The translations under genes and the position numbers were made by a program. 64,000 nt of DNA from Tetrahymena elliotti 4EA (lineage: Eukaryota; Ciliophora; Oligohymenophorea; Hymenostomatida; Tetrahymenidae), in NCBI GenBank assembly GCA_000231825.2, contig JH720349.1, positions 203,763 through 267,762 on the forward strand, given 5' to 3'. This document shows positions 11,773 through 25,200 of the stretch, piece by piece. The stretch's first letter is position 1. The number at the start of each line of letters is the position of its first letter. The notes beneath the pieces are model-generated. The model saw nothing but the letters and a program-made list of their open reading frames with translations, was not told the origin of the DNA and did no database searches.

Positions 11773-12745
11773 ATTACATAATAAATTAATTATAATTATG
11801 TACTGTAATGTGTATTTCTTTATCTGTAAAATCATTTAAGATAAAGTTGATAATAAATATTAATTGTGTATCATTTTTCAGTATTTTCTCTTTTTCGCAT
11901 AGAAGAGTGTTTTTATTTTATTAAATAAATTGATTTTTACTGAAATATTTAACATTTTAGTTAATTTATTATAGAGATTCATTTGCTTTACTTATCTTAA
12001 TATTGGTTAAGACGTGTCCTTAATAATAAAATAAGAAAATAGATTAATAAATCATTTGAAATCAATTCATAGATTCAGCATTGCAAGCAGATATGCTTAA
12101 TTTCTTGTTAAAATGTCAGAAATTATTGATGTTATTTTGGATCTTTTATTAAAGTAAAAACCCATTCAGTTATTATTTTTATCAGAAAGTAAAATAATTT
12201 TAGAAATATGTATGAATGTGTAATTTTCTTCTTTTACAAATAACATTTAATCGGGAATCATAAAACATAAAAGCAATTTTGCTTGATTTTCAAAGCCTAA
12301 ATAAATAGATAATTTGATCTGAAATAAATGTAAATGTAAAAATAAATATGTTTTTAACTTTGTGGTCTTTAATTAAAGATCTAATTTCAAAATAAACTAT
12401 TAGTAATTTAATTTTCTAAAATAAATCACCTATTAACAAAAAGATAAAATAATAGAGTGTTTTTTTATAATAAGTTAAAGGTTTTGATTCAATCTTAATT
12501 ATAAAATTTAATTTTTTGGTTTATTTTAAGAATATGTTGAGGAATCGGTAAGAAATATAAATTTTATTCTTATTTAGCTAGTTTAATAAAAGAATAATAT
12601 TAATAAGTTAATCTTTAGAATAAAAGAAATTTAGATCAATTAAGAAAATAATTAAATGATTTAATAATACACTAAAAATACATTTTAAAGATTGATTTAA
12701 AATGAGAAAATATTTTTTATTGCATAATTAATCTTGGTCAGCTTT
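11773..12745. other. Convergent intergenic region
   Basis: About 970 bp between the 3' ends of the V-ATPase gene and the next minus-strand gene. It is AT-rich and I see no gene in it. Confidence 0.5.
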
Positions 12746-15351
12746 TCATTTAACACTATTTTGCATTTTTATTTTTTGATCTTAAATCTTTTACTTATTA
12801 ATAGAATTTTGGAATTTTTCATAAATAGCTTTCTTTGAAGAAATAGGAGATTATAGATATTTTGCTATTTCTTATTCTATCTTTTTATTCTAATTCACTT
12901 AAGGCTATTAAAATTATTATTATTAGTAAAGAGTTGATGTTGGTTAGTTTCTATGGCTTTAAGATGTTTTAAATGTTTCACCAATAGAAAATGTAGAACT
13001 GAACTCTGAGTTTTAAGTTTTCATATTATGATATGACTCAATTGATTTTTTACTTATCGAAGGTCTTTTTTAGTTCTATTCATCTTCTAGCCTTTATTTT
13101 AAGTTTAGCATTTTAGCCTAATTCTATAGTTAGTACTGTTTCATATCAATACTACTTTTAGCCTTTTCTTCATATTTGCTTTGTAACTTAGAATTTTTAT
13201 CAATCAAATTATTGGCATCAATATGTTAATTATGATTTTAAATTTAAGTTTTTACTAATTTTATTTTTTATGAAAATAATTTTAAAATAAAAAATCATTT
13301 TTCAAATATTTTGAATTACCTTTTTTAATATTTGGGGAGCTTTTACTGCTTGATATGATTTATTAATTTTTTTTTTGATTTTGTGCAACAAAATCAGCAT
13401 TCTGATTGGTTTAATTTTGTTTTGGTATTTAGACATCAGAAAAATCTTGTTCCATAAAATCAAAATCTATATATTACTAATTCTATTCAATATCATGGTA
13501 AGATACAGGTTCAATTAATTCTTAGAGTATTTCAATTTATTAAATTTGGAAAAAAAACCTATTTAATTCAGTAGTAAAATATATTACTTTGATAAGAAAG
13601 ATAAATGAATAAATAAATTACTGTTGCTCACTTTAAAATATATTTTAATCAATAGAAGTTTTTATTTCCTTTTTTTTCTTACGCATCTCATTAAATTTGG
13701 GTGAACCACTTGCACTACTGCTAGATAAAATAATAGTAAATTAAGAAGAATTAACGAATAAAAGAAATAAAATACTCATGAAATTCTGAGTTTTTACTTA
13801 ATTTTGTTTTTTCTATCTCATCTATTGATTGGTTTGATTATTAAGAAAACATTTTTAAATCTTCTTCTCTTTTATCTTTAAAAAGGTTTTCTTCATAATT
13901 AAAATTGTAGGTTTTCAATTTTTCTTGTGTGATTGGACCTCTATTAGATAATAACTTTGACTCTGAGTTCAGTTTTGAACAGTAAATAGAAACACTTTTA
14001 GGATTATCTTTCATGCTAAATTATGTCTTTGGTTTTTCTTGGTTCTTTTTATACAACTAGAATAAATTTATTTAAAAAAAGCTTAATATTACTTAAATAT
14101 TATCATCTGACATTTCAGTCTTAAATTAGCTAGTGAATTATCTAAGCGATCCTTTAAACTAGTTCTAGCTTGCTGCATTATATTAGCTTAGATCTTATGA
14201 CATAAATTTATTAGTTTTAGCTCTTTCACTTTTCTTTTGCTATACAATAAATTTTTCTGTAGAAGGTTGCTCTTCTTGATCACATTTTTATCTTTAACTC
14301 AAACTGAATCTTTTAAGGACTAAATTTGCTATTTTTTAACTTATTTCATCTTTGGTAGGAAAAGATTCATCTTTTTTGTAAAGAGTTTTGTTATAAATTA
14401 AAACTTAGTCTGTTTAATTATTCGGAGTCTTGGACAATTAAAAACTGCCATGCACACTTTCTTTTGAAGATTTATTAGTAGTAATGTATGGCTTATCTTT
14501 AAATATTTCTTAGTTTATTTAAGTTTATGATGATTGTTAACTTTAGATCTGAATACATATTTGATCTCTCTATTTAATTTAATTCTAACTTTAAGCATTC
14601 TTCATTAATTTATTTATATTTTATTCATTTTAATTAGGGTTCTACACAACTAGAGCCTTACCTCTTTTTTTCAAGTTAAAGCAAGTCAAATTTGTTAATT
14701 AACTTTGCTTTTATGCTTTTTATGTAGAGTGATTCTATTAATCCAGGCTAGTTTAGATAGAATTATTTTATGTATTCAATCCTAATAATTTAGTAAAAAA
14801 TATTAATTTTTGACTAATCTTTATATTTCATTATTAATCTCTGTTAGAAAAAGCATATAAAATTTACTTGATTTGTAGTGTTAATAATATGATTTAGATT
14901 TTGTATTATGGTCAACATTAGAATTCTAGCTAGGAGTCCTTTCTTTCATATTAGCTTTTTTAAGCTAATCACTGCTGTTTCGTAAGAAAGGCTTGTATTT
15001 CTTTTATTTAATTGAAATGATTAATCAGGTTGTTGTTTATTTGACATTTATATTTTTTATGATTATGTAAATAATATTTTGTATTATTACCTATGAACTA
15101 GAGTTCTTTTATGTAGGAGAAAGAATTTCCTAGCAAATGGACGTGTTCTTTTTCATTAATAAAAATATCTCCTGGTTTAAGGGAATGTTTGGTAATATGA
15201 ATAGCTATTTTTGTCTTTAAATGTATGTTTTTGTTACTCCTCCTTTTGCAAAAAATTAATTATTTTTAATTTATTAAATTTAAAATAAATCAATACCAAT
15301 AGTCAGTCACACAAATTCTACTAGCATATTTTCATTTTGAGAACTATCCAT
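12746..15351 (-). CDS. Unrecognised Gln/Asn/Ser-rich protein
   Basis: The start reads MDSSQNENMLVEFV at 15351; the first intron (GTGACT...GCAAAAG) joins in phase to RSNKNIHLKTKIAIHITKHS and on through LKPGDIFINEKEHVHLLGN. The last exon includes NSEFSSTFSIGETFKTSQSH, a Gln-rich run, then EIAKYLQSPISSKKAIYEKF, and stops at TGA 12748-12746. Several introns interrupt the gene. I recognise no domain. The N-terminal ~60 residues look folded; most of the rest is low-complexity, polar and probably disordered. The minus-strand reading frame without TGA and the Gln use of TAA/TAG support a real gene. Exon boundaries in the middle (13.5-15.1 kb) were not all resolved. It converges on the V-ATPase e gene. 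Confidence 0.65.
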
Positions 15352-16139
15352 TGATTTTTATTTATTAACAAGCTAAAAAATCTCTTTTCTCAATAATTTG
15401 GGTTAAATACGCATCTTTTATCATAAACTTTTTAAATAAAACACAATAAACAACATCGCATTTAAATAAATCTTGTAAGATTAGTGTAAAAAATAGATAA
15501 AAAGGACTCAAAATCACTTAGTTCTCAATAATTAAATCTAGTATAGAATAATTACTGATTAATTAATTTACAACCAATTATTGAAAAAGAAAATTAAAAA
15601 ACTTTCTCTTATTTTTAGATTATAATAGACAATGTAATCTATCTTTTAATTTAAAAAAAATAATTTATTCTTTAACTTTTTTTATTAATAAATTAATTAT
15701 TCAATATTAATATTTTTAAAATTATTTTTTATTGTAAAATAACCTATTCTTGGTGATGAAATCTATTATTAGATAGCTATCTGATTTACGCACTATTTTA
15801 GTAAATTTTTAAAATTTATCAGATTATCTAGTTGCTATTTGCTGAATAATATTTGAAATTATTTTGTTTTTTCTAAAAAGAAAGGATTCTAATTGAAATA
15901 TTTGGCAGTAAAAAATTAATTAATAAATTACAAAAACTTTCTTTAAAAGCAAAATAAGTAGCCAAAAAATACAACTAGACAAACATACACTATTGCATCT
16001 ATAAAAAAATCCTACTCTTGTTACTAACCAAAGCTTTAACTTAACAAAAATTCAAAGAAAATCATCTTAGGAGGATAGCTCCCCATCATAATTATTACCT
16101 GCAGAGAAAGAAATTGATATTTTATAATAAGGTTTAGAG
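15352..16139. other. Intergenic region, possible upstream coding extension
   Basis: Upstream of both the preceding minus gene and the following plus gene. The frame of the plus gene stays open (no TGA) back to about 15960 but has no ATG there, so a spliced 5' exon is possible. Otherwise it is AT-rich without features. Confidence 0.4.
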
Positions 16140-16769
16140 ATGTTGCTTGTTGAAAACCAAAATGTGCATTAAAAAAAAAGGAATTTCACTTAATTCTGCT
16201 AGTTCCATAAAATATAGCCTTCATAAAATTTTTTTGATAATTTGAGCATTAGATCTAAGCTAAAGCCCTATGAAGAACCCTCAGAAAATAGTTTAAAAAT
16301 AATCATGAATGATCAGAAATAAATAGTAGAAAAAGAATACCGCCAAATGAATTAATATTTAGGAGAACTCTATTTGTAAAACAAGATGTATTAGCAATAA
16401 AGAAAAAAAGGAAAAGAAGAATATAGCAATAAACCTATAGATATGCAAGAAAGCAGCTAGTTTATGGAAGTAAATAAAGTAGGTGCTATAAAATAAGTGA
16501 TCAATATGGACATTGAAGAATAGTAATATATATAAGAAAATTAAATAAATGATAATAATAATAGCAGACCCTTTAATTAAAGGGGATAATAGTAATAATA
16601 ATACAATAATCAAAATTCTAGTTAATTTGATAGAGATAACAACAACTCAAATAATTAATAATAAGAAGAAATAGCAAATAATATTTATGAGTATTATAGA
16701 TAAGAGAAGCAAAAGCTTATGAAAGCTATTGAGAGCAGATAGATGAAAATGAATATAGAATTCTAATGA
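16140..16769 (+). CDS. Unrecognised Gln/Asn-rich small protein
   Basis: A single frame from ATG 16140 to TGA 16767-16769 gives 209 residues, with many TAA/TAG codons read as Gln. It begins MLLVENQNVHQKKRNFTQF. The middle has KPYEEPSENSLKIIMNDQK and a charged helical stretch, then a Gln/Asn low-complexity run (~16540-16680). It ends with a helical segment reading IYEYYRQEKQKLMKAIESRQ and a short tail. No domain was recognised. The start is uncertain: the frame is open upstream without an ATG, so the first exon may lie farther 5'. The alternating helical and low-complexity parts suggest a coiled-coil or scaffold protein, which is inference. Confidence 0.55.
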
Positions 16770-17729
16770 TTGTAGCTAAATATTTTTAATAAACCATATT
16801 TTAAATCAAATAATAATCTCATCATAAGTGTAGCTCACCTCACATTTTAATTAACAAATCTGGTCATCCATATTGACTTAAAAACCTTAAATTAACTATA
16901 ATACTAAATTATTAATATTCCTCAGATCTATTTTATAAATACTATTCTACATACATATTCAATATTTATTTCAAATTTTTCATTCTTATTTTCTCTAAAA
17001 TATTCATCAACTCTTCAAATCTAAATTAATTATATTTTAAAACATGACATATTTCCAAAAAAGCATTAAAAAATTATAAGCAAACAATCTCTTTCCTTTT
17101 TAAATTTAAAAATCAATTATTAAAAAAGGGGGGTTAATAAATAAAGATATTCAAACTACATGATTAATTTCATTAACTTCTTTTTATTTGTTGTCAAAAA
17201 ATTTATAATCAAAGCAATTATTTTTAAAAATCATCATCTCATTTTTGCGATCATAAATAAATTAAAAAATTTGTTGTAAGTATAGAAAATATTTAAATAA
17301 TCTAATCTTGTTAATAAAAACTATCACCATCATATTTATTTATTTTTCTTAGTATTTATTCAACTCTATCTGATAAAATATTTTCTGAAAAACAATCTAA
17401 TTTGTTTTGGTTGTTTCATTCAATTTTTGATTTTAAAAATATTTGAAATAAGATCTGTTCAATTAAATTACAAAAAAAAAATATTAAAAATTAAAATGAT
17501 GACCTACTTAAAAATTGAATAGAAATTTGAGAAATAAATATGAAGATAAATATTTACAAAATATGTTTAATATAAATAATAAAATTAGTTAGTGACAACT
17601 TAAATCATTTATTTTTTATTTGTTATTTCTTTTAAGAAAATATTTTTTTAAAAGAATAAATTCAATTTGATAAATTCAACTTGCCTTAATATAAAATTTA
17701 TTCCAGAATCATAGAAAAGGATTATTCAT
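16770..17729. other. Convergent intergenic region
   Basis: About 960 bp of AT-rich DNA between two convergent genes. It contains a short poly(G) run near 17128. No gene seen. Confidence 0.5.
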
Positions 17730-20208
17730 TCAATTACTTACAGAAACATTAAGTTATTTTCTTTCACAGAGTATTTTAGAATACTCTTTAGAAAATCCTT
17801 CTTACTTTCTTGCTATTTAATCTAAGTCTTTCATCATCCTTAGATTCATTTACATATTTTCTTCTTCAAGTTTTTCATTCATTCTAGCTAATTTTTGTAA
17901 TTATTTTTTATAAGATTCTTCTTTTTTCATAAATAATTATTTTTATTCTTCTAATTATATTTTTAAATTTTCAGTTTCAAATGAGGCCTAATTTAACTAA
18001 ACAACTTGGCCTTACTTTGTCTCTTTTTAACAGATTTACAACTACTCTTAAATTTACTCAATTTAGGAGTCTTTTTCTTAAATTTAAAGAGCATATCTCT
18101 CACTTAATTGTAAGATGAGTTACTTCTGCATTTCTAATTCTTTTTCTATCAAAGAAGATCTTTCTGTTTCTAGTTTGACTTACTATTCTTTCTTTTATAA
18201 GTTTTGCTCTATTAAGTTATTACTTTCTTTAATAGTTTTAATTCTCTCTTCAAGTTGTTGTTATCTTATTTCAAAATTTTTTTCTAGTTCTTCATAGTTT
18301 GTATGGAGTGCTTATATTTAAGCAATTTAATTTTCAATTAAATCATCTTTTTTTCTTATTTCAAAAAGAAACTCCTATTCATTTTTTTACTGAGTTGTTT
18401 ATATTTTTAACTTGATTTCTTGCATTCCTTTTAATTATTAATTAATTTCTATTTCCTTTTCTTTGATTTCATCTCGAAGTTATTCTAATTCCTAATCTTT
18501 TATTTCATTATCTCTCTCTTATTCATCTATTTTCTCATTTAAATCTTATATCTATCAAAATTTATTTAAATAAAAATGAATGCTTTTTAAAAAATACCTC
18601 TTGCATAAGTTATCTATTTTTATCAAGCACTTAAGACATTTGCTATTAATTTTATAATTTTTCTTAATTAAGGGAGTTAAACAACATATCATAATTCGAT
18701 TGCAGTTTCTTATTACTATCTAAAGCACTATCAATTTATTATTTATAATTTTCTATCTGTCTTTCATATTTATCTTTCTCTAAATTTTTTTCTCTTTTCA
18801 TTTCTTCCAAAAGCTCCATCAATTCTTATTTTTTATTAACTAATTCATTATTCTATTGTATCAACTAATTATTTATATTAAAAACGTCATTTTGTGTTTA
18901 ATAATCTACCCTGCTTATTTATAATTTTACTTTATTTGAAGTCTGCTCTACTGCTTCAAGCCTTTCTAACGAACTATTTTTTATTCTGTCATTCTCTTCA
19001 ATCAACTATTATTTATCCTTTTTTAGCTATTGAATTAAATATAAATATTTTATGTACTTCCTGAAGAATTTATCAACAAAGTAATCTGAAAAATTGAGAG
19101 ATTTTTATCAAAAATCATGAATTTCACATAAGTATTATTTTTTATGATAAATTTACCTTATTAATAAGAATTTATTTCTCTTCCATTTCTCTTGTAAACT
19201 CTTTTTATAAACTTTCTAACTATTCTACAATTTTATCATTAGCTTTTTTATTTTAAAGAAGTTTTTCTTCTTGGTCCTCTTGCAGAGACAAGTTTTATTT
19301 TAATTTGCTATTGAAATCATCTACTTACTTTTATAATCTTTTTATTTCTTCTACACTTTCTTATTTTTCTTCATCCAACTATCAATCATTTTTAATAAGC
19401 CTTAAAAACTTTTTTTCAAAAAAATCAAAATAAAATTACAATTTTAACAGCATTTTTTATTCTTTCATTTTCAGATTCTATATTCATCATAGTAGTTTAT
19501 AAGTCAGTGTCATTTCTAAACTTACTTCTTAATAACTCTTCTTTCAACTTTTGATTCTCATATTTTAGTTTACTCACTTCATCATTTTTGTCTTCAGCTG
19601 CTGAAAAAAATTGATTTGTATTATTTGATGAGTACTAGTTCTGACTTTGATATAAATTAGATGAAGAGGAAGTATTCAGACCAGGAGCTACTCTTTTATC
19701 TCTTTTAGCACTACCATTAATCTTAGCAGCACTTGGTAAATTAAATTGCTGCATTCTCTTTTTATGTCTTAATGTTTCTTCAATTTATTCTTTAGTTGGA
19801 ACCTTATTAAAATTATCATATTATGCTAGAGCATTAGTCTTGTCTTTTAATGATGGTTCTAAATTAATAATTTTGTAAATGTTAACATTTTTATTTTTAG
19901 AATTATAAATGTGTACCAGATTTAACATTATTTAAAGAAAATGTGAAATTATTTCTCTCATCAGAAGGTGCTGTTTTTAAATTCTATTGCCCTAAAGCAT
20001 TCATTTGTTAAGCTGTATAATCAACTAAATAATCCTCCCCTTCCTAGTTAAGATGTAATCTAGAACCACAACTACCAATACTCATAGTTTCATTATCTTG
20101 ACATTCAGAAACAAATTAAGATGTAACCTATACTCTAATATAAGCATTTTAATCAGGACATTTTTGTAATTATAGAATTTAGCTTTGTGTATGTTTGGCA
20201 CTTTTCAT
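17730..20208 (-). CDS. Long coiled-coil protein
   Basis: The start is MKSAKHTQSQILQLQKCPDQ at 20208 and the stop is TGA at 17732-17730. The first ~170 residues are polar and Ser/Asn/Gln-rich (for example NTSSSSNLYQSQNQYSSNN). From about 19600 the protein becomes a near-continuous coiled coil, with EVSKLKYENQKLKEELLSR, then many Glu/Lys/Leu heptads to the end (EESYKKQLQKLARMNEKLEE). Short introns lie around 18560-18600, 19090-19160 and 19410-19445. Such proteins in ciliates are often basal body, cortical or ciliary structural components, but no specific family was recognised. A strong GTAAGT just before the assigned TGA leaves open one more 3' exon. Confidence 0.72.
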
Positions 20209-20218
20209 ATCTGATTAA

Positions 20219-20245
20219 ATATTATTATTATTATTATTATTATTA
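20219..20245. repeat. (TTA)n microsatellite
   Basis: About nine consecutive TTA units immediately upstream of the coiled-coil gene's start codon. Confidence 0.9.
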
Positions 20246-20252
20246 AAAAATA

Positions 20253-20459
20253 TCATTTTTGAAAATTCAATAATTTATTACTATATAAGCTTATATTATC
20301 GTTTGGTAAGAATTCATTAAGATTTAAAATAGCAACTCCTCCAACTTTATTTCCCATCTGTGTTTGGATTACTACTGTCAAAGAGGACTTCAATTTATAA
20401 AAGAGCATTAAAAAACAATCATAAATGATATTTTTAATATTGATTTTAATACATTTCAT
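20253..20459 (-). CDS. Candidate 68-codon ORF, unrecognised
   Basis: An ATG-to-TGA frame of 68 codons, lacking TAA and TAG, so it is open in either code. The central part reads VVIQTQMGNKVGGVAILNLN and is less AT-rich than its flanks. It resembles no family I know. It lies just upstream of the coiled-coil gene on the same strand and could be an exon of another gene, a remnant, or chance. Confidence is low. Confidence 0.25.
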   Translation of the reverse strand: MKCIKINIKNIIYDCFLMLFYKLKSSLTVVIQTQMGNKVGGVAILNLNEFLPNDNISLYSNKLLNFQK

Positions 20460-22238
20460 ACTTTTTTTGGAAGAATCGCATTATTTTCAGTTTAAAAGAT
20501 AGTTGTCAACATTGATAAAGTTTCATGAAAATCTGCAAATCTTGTTTCTAAATTCAATTCGGATTTATTTTTTGTATATATTTTATGAGTTCCTATTTAA
20601 AAAACAATTAAAAGTTAAATTAATATTAAAATTCAATAGGAATTTCTCATATTTAATTCTTCAGCTGATTGATCAAATCAATTGAAATTAAAAAATATGA
20701 GATATGATTTGTTGTTAAATAATAGATGTAAGTAAAAATCACCTCTCTTCCATAAAACCTAAATCTAACAAGGAAAAGAGAGAGCTATCGATATATGTTC
20801 AATTAATAAATCAAATTGAAATTTATAAGCTTTCAAAGTCCCATTTTATAATGAATTCTATATTTGCTAGTGATTATTTTATCTATTCATATTTTAAATT
20901 TACTTAAGATATTTTACAAATCAATCTTTCAAATAAATTAATTATTTAATTTATATTAAATGAATGAATCAGCATCATAAATTATAGCTGGCTTTAATTC
21001 ATTATTCCATTTGCATATATATTCAGTTCATTTCTCTATCAAATTGAAACTAATCCTTTATGTTTTGCTTTTTAACGCATATATTTGTTGTTATTGAAAA
21101 CAATAAAAACTATCTCCATCATTTTAATTTAAAATATTATTTGTGTCAAAAAGCATAGAAAAAGATAACTCAATCTAAGTTATTTTAAAATATTCTATTA
21201 ATTAGTTAGTACTATTTATTCCTCTTTTAAAAAAATAAAAGTTATGATGACTTACAATTCTTAAATTAATTAAAATAATATAGGAAACAAGAAAATTAGT
21301 CAAATATATATTTTAAATCATTATCATTGAAGAAATTTGAAAAAACATGAAAATAATTGAGTCCTCATAAATATTAATGAGTTTAAATTATTCATATTAA
21401 AAGAATTCCAATTTCATTAATTGAAAAGAAGTATATCAAAAGTATTTAATGATTGATCATTACCTTTAAAAATATCTAAAATTTTATCTACCTCCTTATT
21501 AAATCATTTATTAACTTTATACTAAAAGGCCTAAAATCTTTTATACATTTTATTTCATGTAAAGATGCTATTTTAAATTAAGGAAAAATAATGCTAATAT
21601 TTAATAGGATTTTTTTAGTCATAAATCTTTTTATTAAATGAGTTAAAAGTTAATGAATGCTTTATCCTTAAAATTAAAGTTAGTACTGTTAATAAGTGTT
21701 AAAATTTGTTTTTGATAGAGTTATTAAAAGTAAATTTATTTTAAATATTTAAATAAAAATAATAAGATAATTATACTGAATATTGAATATTGTTTTAATT
21801 TATTGATTAAATATCAGTGAATAAAAAGCTTGAAACTGGATAAGATAATTGACCATAGATAATAAGATAAATAGATAGATAATGGATACATAAATCAGAT
21901 TGATTGATTGATAGATAGATAGATAAAAAAGAGAAAGAAAGAAATTTAATTATGAAAAATAATAAATCTTGAATAAAGGAAATTTAAATTATTTGAAAGA
22001 AACGGGGGAGCAAGAAAGATCTTTTTTGCTTGATAGATTAATAAATAAAATAAAAAATAAGATTTAATAAATAAAAGAAAAGTTTTAGTTTTGAAGGTTT
22101 AACAGATCAAAAAGAAACAAACAAACAAATACTCAGTACAACAATAAATATTAAGTCAGAAATTTAAGAAAATAAAATTTAAAAGATTAACCTGATTCAT
22201 CAGCAAATATCTCGAAACAAATAGGATAACTTAGCTAA
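20460..22238. other. Intergenic region with simple repeats
   Basis: About 1.8 kb of AT-rich DNA upstream of the large membrane-protein gene. It contains GATA/GATT tetranucleotide repeats (21840-21926) but no supported gene. The ORF at 20503-20685 is AT-driven. Confidence 0.5.
21894..21926. repeat. (GATT)n/(GATA)n simple repeat
   Basis: Tandem GATT units pass directly into GATA units; looser GATA copies extend upstream from about 21845. Confidence 0.85.
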
Positions 22239-25200
22239 ATGAAAATAGAATAGTCATATATGCACAGGTCCTCATAGCCAGCTTCTTTGGTTAAGGATAC
22301 TTTTGCATCAGACCCAGATTTGACATACTAGTAGAAACTAAAAAATATTAAAAGAACTGGAATAGCATGTGCCTTTGGTGTATTATTGAGTTTACCTCAA
22401 TTCATCATGCCATTCTTCTTTGGAGATGAAGTTATTTAAAGCCTCTAAATTCAATTGATTGTTTATGCAGCTATCAATTTTGTATTGTCCTTAGTCGGAT
22501 TTAGTTGGTCCCGCTCTCAATCTATCTTAGGAAATAAAACATAATAATATGGTGGATTTACTGGTGACGATATAACTATTTTTTACAATCCTTTGGGAGA
22601 TTGTTTGTTTGGTTTTGGTTCACTATTTGCAGTAATAAATTTATTAATGACATATGTTCCATTTGCTCTCTACGGCTTTAACAGAGCTTAGTATATAGCT
22701 GAATTTGGTGAAGACTCTTCTTAGCTTGCTATTTTCAACAAGAATTACTTAGCTTTATTTATTACTTATGGAGTCATTTCCTTCATTATTGCAATAATTC
22801 TTTCTATTTCAGCTTATGCTTCTTATCATTGCTCAGCTACTTTCAAGACTCTCCGTATTTTTGGAAATATCTATAATGTAATTCATTCATGCATAATACA
22901 TACTTTTAGATTTTTTTAGCAAAGCTTTACACTTTGAAATAAATAAAATATCCCTCGCAACAAGCAAATTAATTAAATTCAAGGATAGATAGATAGATAT
23001 TCTTGATTTTTTGAATTTTATCGTTATGCAATATTATCAATTAGTATTGAATTTCATTCAATTATTTAGATGATAAACAAATAGCAATTTTGAATATTTC
23101 TTTATAAAAAAGTTCAGTAAGAAAATTGAATTGTTTGAAAAATCATAAATTTCTTTTTAATTTTCACAAATTACAATTTTATTTTAAATAAAAAGCTTGC
23201 ATGGGGATTCTTCTGCATTTGGGGTGCATACACTGTCAAAAAAATTCAAGGATACTTGACTTTAAGCCCATTCAAGACTTTGATTTCTAGTAATCTTTTA
23301 GAATCTACTTATATCGTTTTGCTTATCTTTGCTTCTTTGAGTTTAATTGTTTTCATTGTTATTACTTTGAAGAAGAGAACACCTCATGTCACACTTGGTA
23401 CATTCTTCTTGGTCCTTATTGTCGTACTTACAGGTATGAATTACAATATTGCCAAGAGCTCTTATGAAATTAAGAGAATTTACACTAAGGACTGTGTCAA
23501 CCAACTTAATGAGTTACCTGAAAGTGAAATTGCTAATTTTGGATGCACAAAATATCTCTTGAAAGACAATTAATTAGACACAACTTGCAAGGATTCAGAA
23601 GCTCTCAGCAAGTACTACAAATTTGACTGGGAATAATCTGTTAAAGAAGGTAAACCATTCTATGTTAGCACTCTTGAAAATGCTTGTATGAATGGAAATT
23701 GTTGCAGAAGTCTCGGATATTACTATGCTTATTATCCTTACTAACTCTACTTTATTATGGTCTCATTGACTTTGATAGGTTTACTTATTACTTACATCTG
23801 TTTCCATCTTTCTCATAAGGAAAAAATTCCTGTTGAAGGAAAGAAAGATTTCTAATTTAATGCTGTTGATGGATTCTTCTTCCTCTTGATTTTGGCATTG
23901 CTTATTGGAACAACTGTTGTTTTAAGACACACTACCTCAACTCTTCCTGATTTCCGTTCTAAGCATCTCAGTACTGAAGCTCCTCCCCCTCCCTAGCCTG
24001 AACCTAAACCTGAACCTACACCTGAGCCAAAACCTACAGAACCAGGTTAGCCAACTGAACCAACTGAACCCAAAGAGCCTACATTTAAACTAAATATTGG
24101 AAAAAATGCTTGGTTAAACGATTTAGTAAACACAAATGTTTTAAGTATGAAAGATTACTCTAACAAAGAGTGCTAATTAGTAAAGAATTTAATTAGTGAT
24201 GATTTATTCAAAGGTAGCTTTGATTTCAATGTTGATGAACAATCATAGGGCAAGGGAATCCGTGTTAGTATTCTAGCTTCTAGAGGTAGTTTCAAGTTCG
24301 AAAAGGATAACAGTGGCAAACTTTTCTTCTTAGAGACAGACGGTGTTAAGAATATTGTTTTCAGTTTTATTTCTGACAACTCAGCCAAAAAGAATATGCC
24401 CTTCTTCTCTGTTCTTGGTCTTCCTGATGACGTTAATTCCTTTTTGAATAATTAACTCCATTATTGTGGTGCAAATCCTTCAAATTTACCTCACTTCCTC
24501 ATTGAAAATTATGTTGTTGATGTCCCTAAAATTGCTCCTTCAAAAGAAGGTGATAAATAGAACTTCAAGAAGTCACTCCAACATGATCACTCAAATCAAC
24601 TTAAAAAAATGGTCAAGTCAGCTTTTGAACAAACTTCTCCTGAAACTCTTGCCATGGTTGAAAAGTATGAAAAGTATATTGAATCTAAAAAATAAATTTC
24701 TAGTCAAACTGTCATGGAATCAAGTGATTCTTATCCTCAAGAATAATGCCAAAATTTCTATAACGAAGAATTAAAAAGAACTGATATTTGCAATTTCTAC
24801 TAAGGAAACAATTCAGAACATAAAGGAAACTTCAGCTTTATCACTAAATCTTTAAAGATTGGAGAAGCAAAGTAAAACATTGTTGGACGTGTAGTAGTTA
24901 CTGATTCTAAAGACAACACTTAAATTAAATATATTCCTGTTTGTAACTAGAATGTTATTGTTAATGTTGTTAATGAAATAGGCCAAGAAGTTTTGTTAGC
25001 CAAAGCAACTACTGATTCTATGACCGGATAGTTCTCTTTCACTATTCCTACACTCCCAAGCACTGTAAGATACTCTGCTAAATTGTTGATCTCTAACAAA
25101 TCTTACTAAGACACTGTTAAGGTAATCTAATTAGGTGGATTAAACAATGAAGTTTCTCAATAACTTGGTGATATTCATTTAACTAATATCTATGATAAGC

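Noticed and set aside
24173..24774. ORFs at 24173-24388 (minus) and 24466-24774 (plus)
   Set aside because: Both lie within the 1310-residue membrane-protein gene in other frames.
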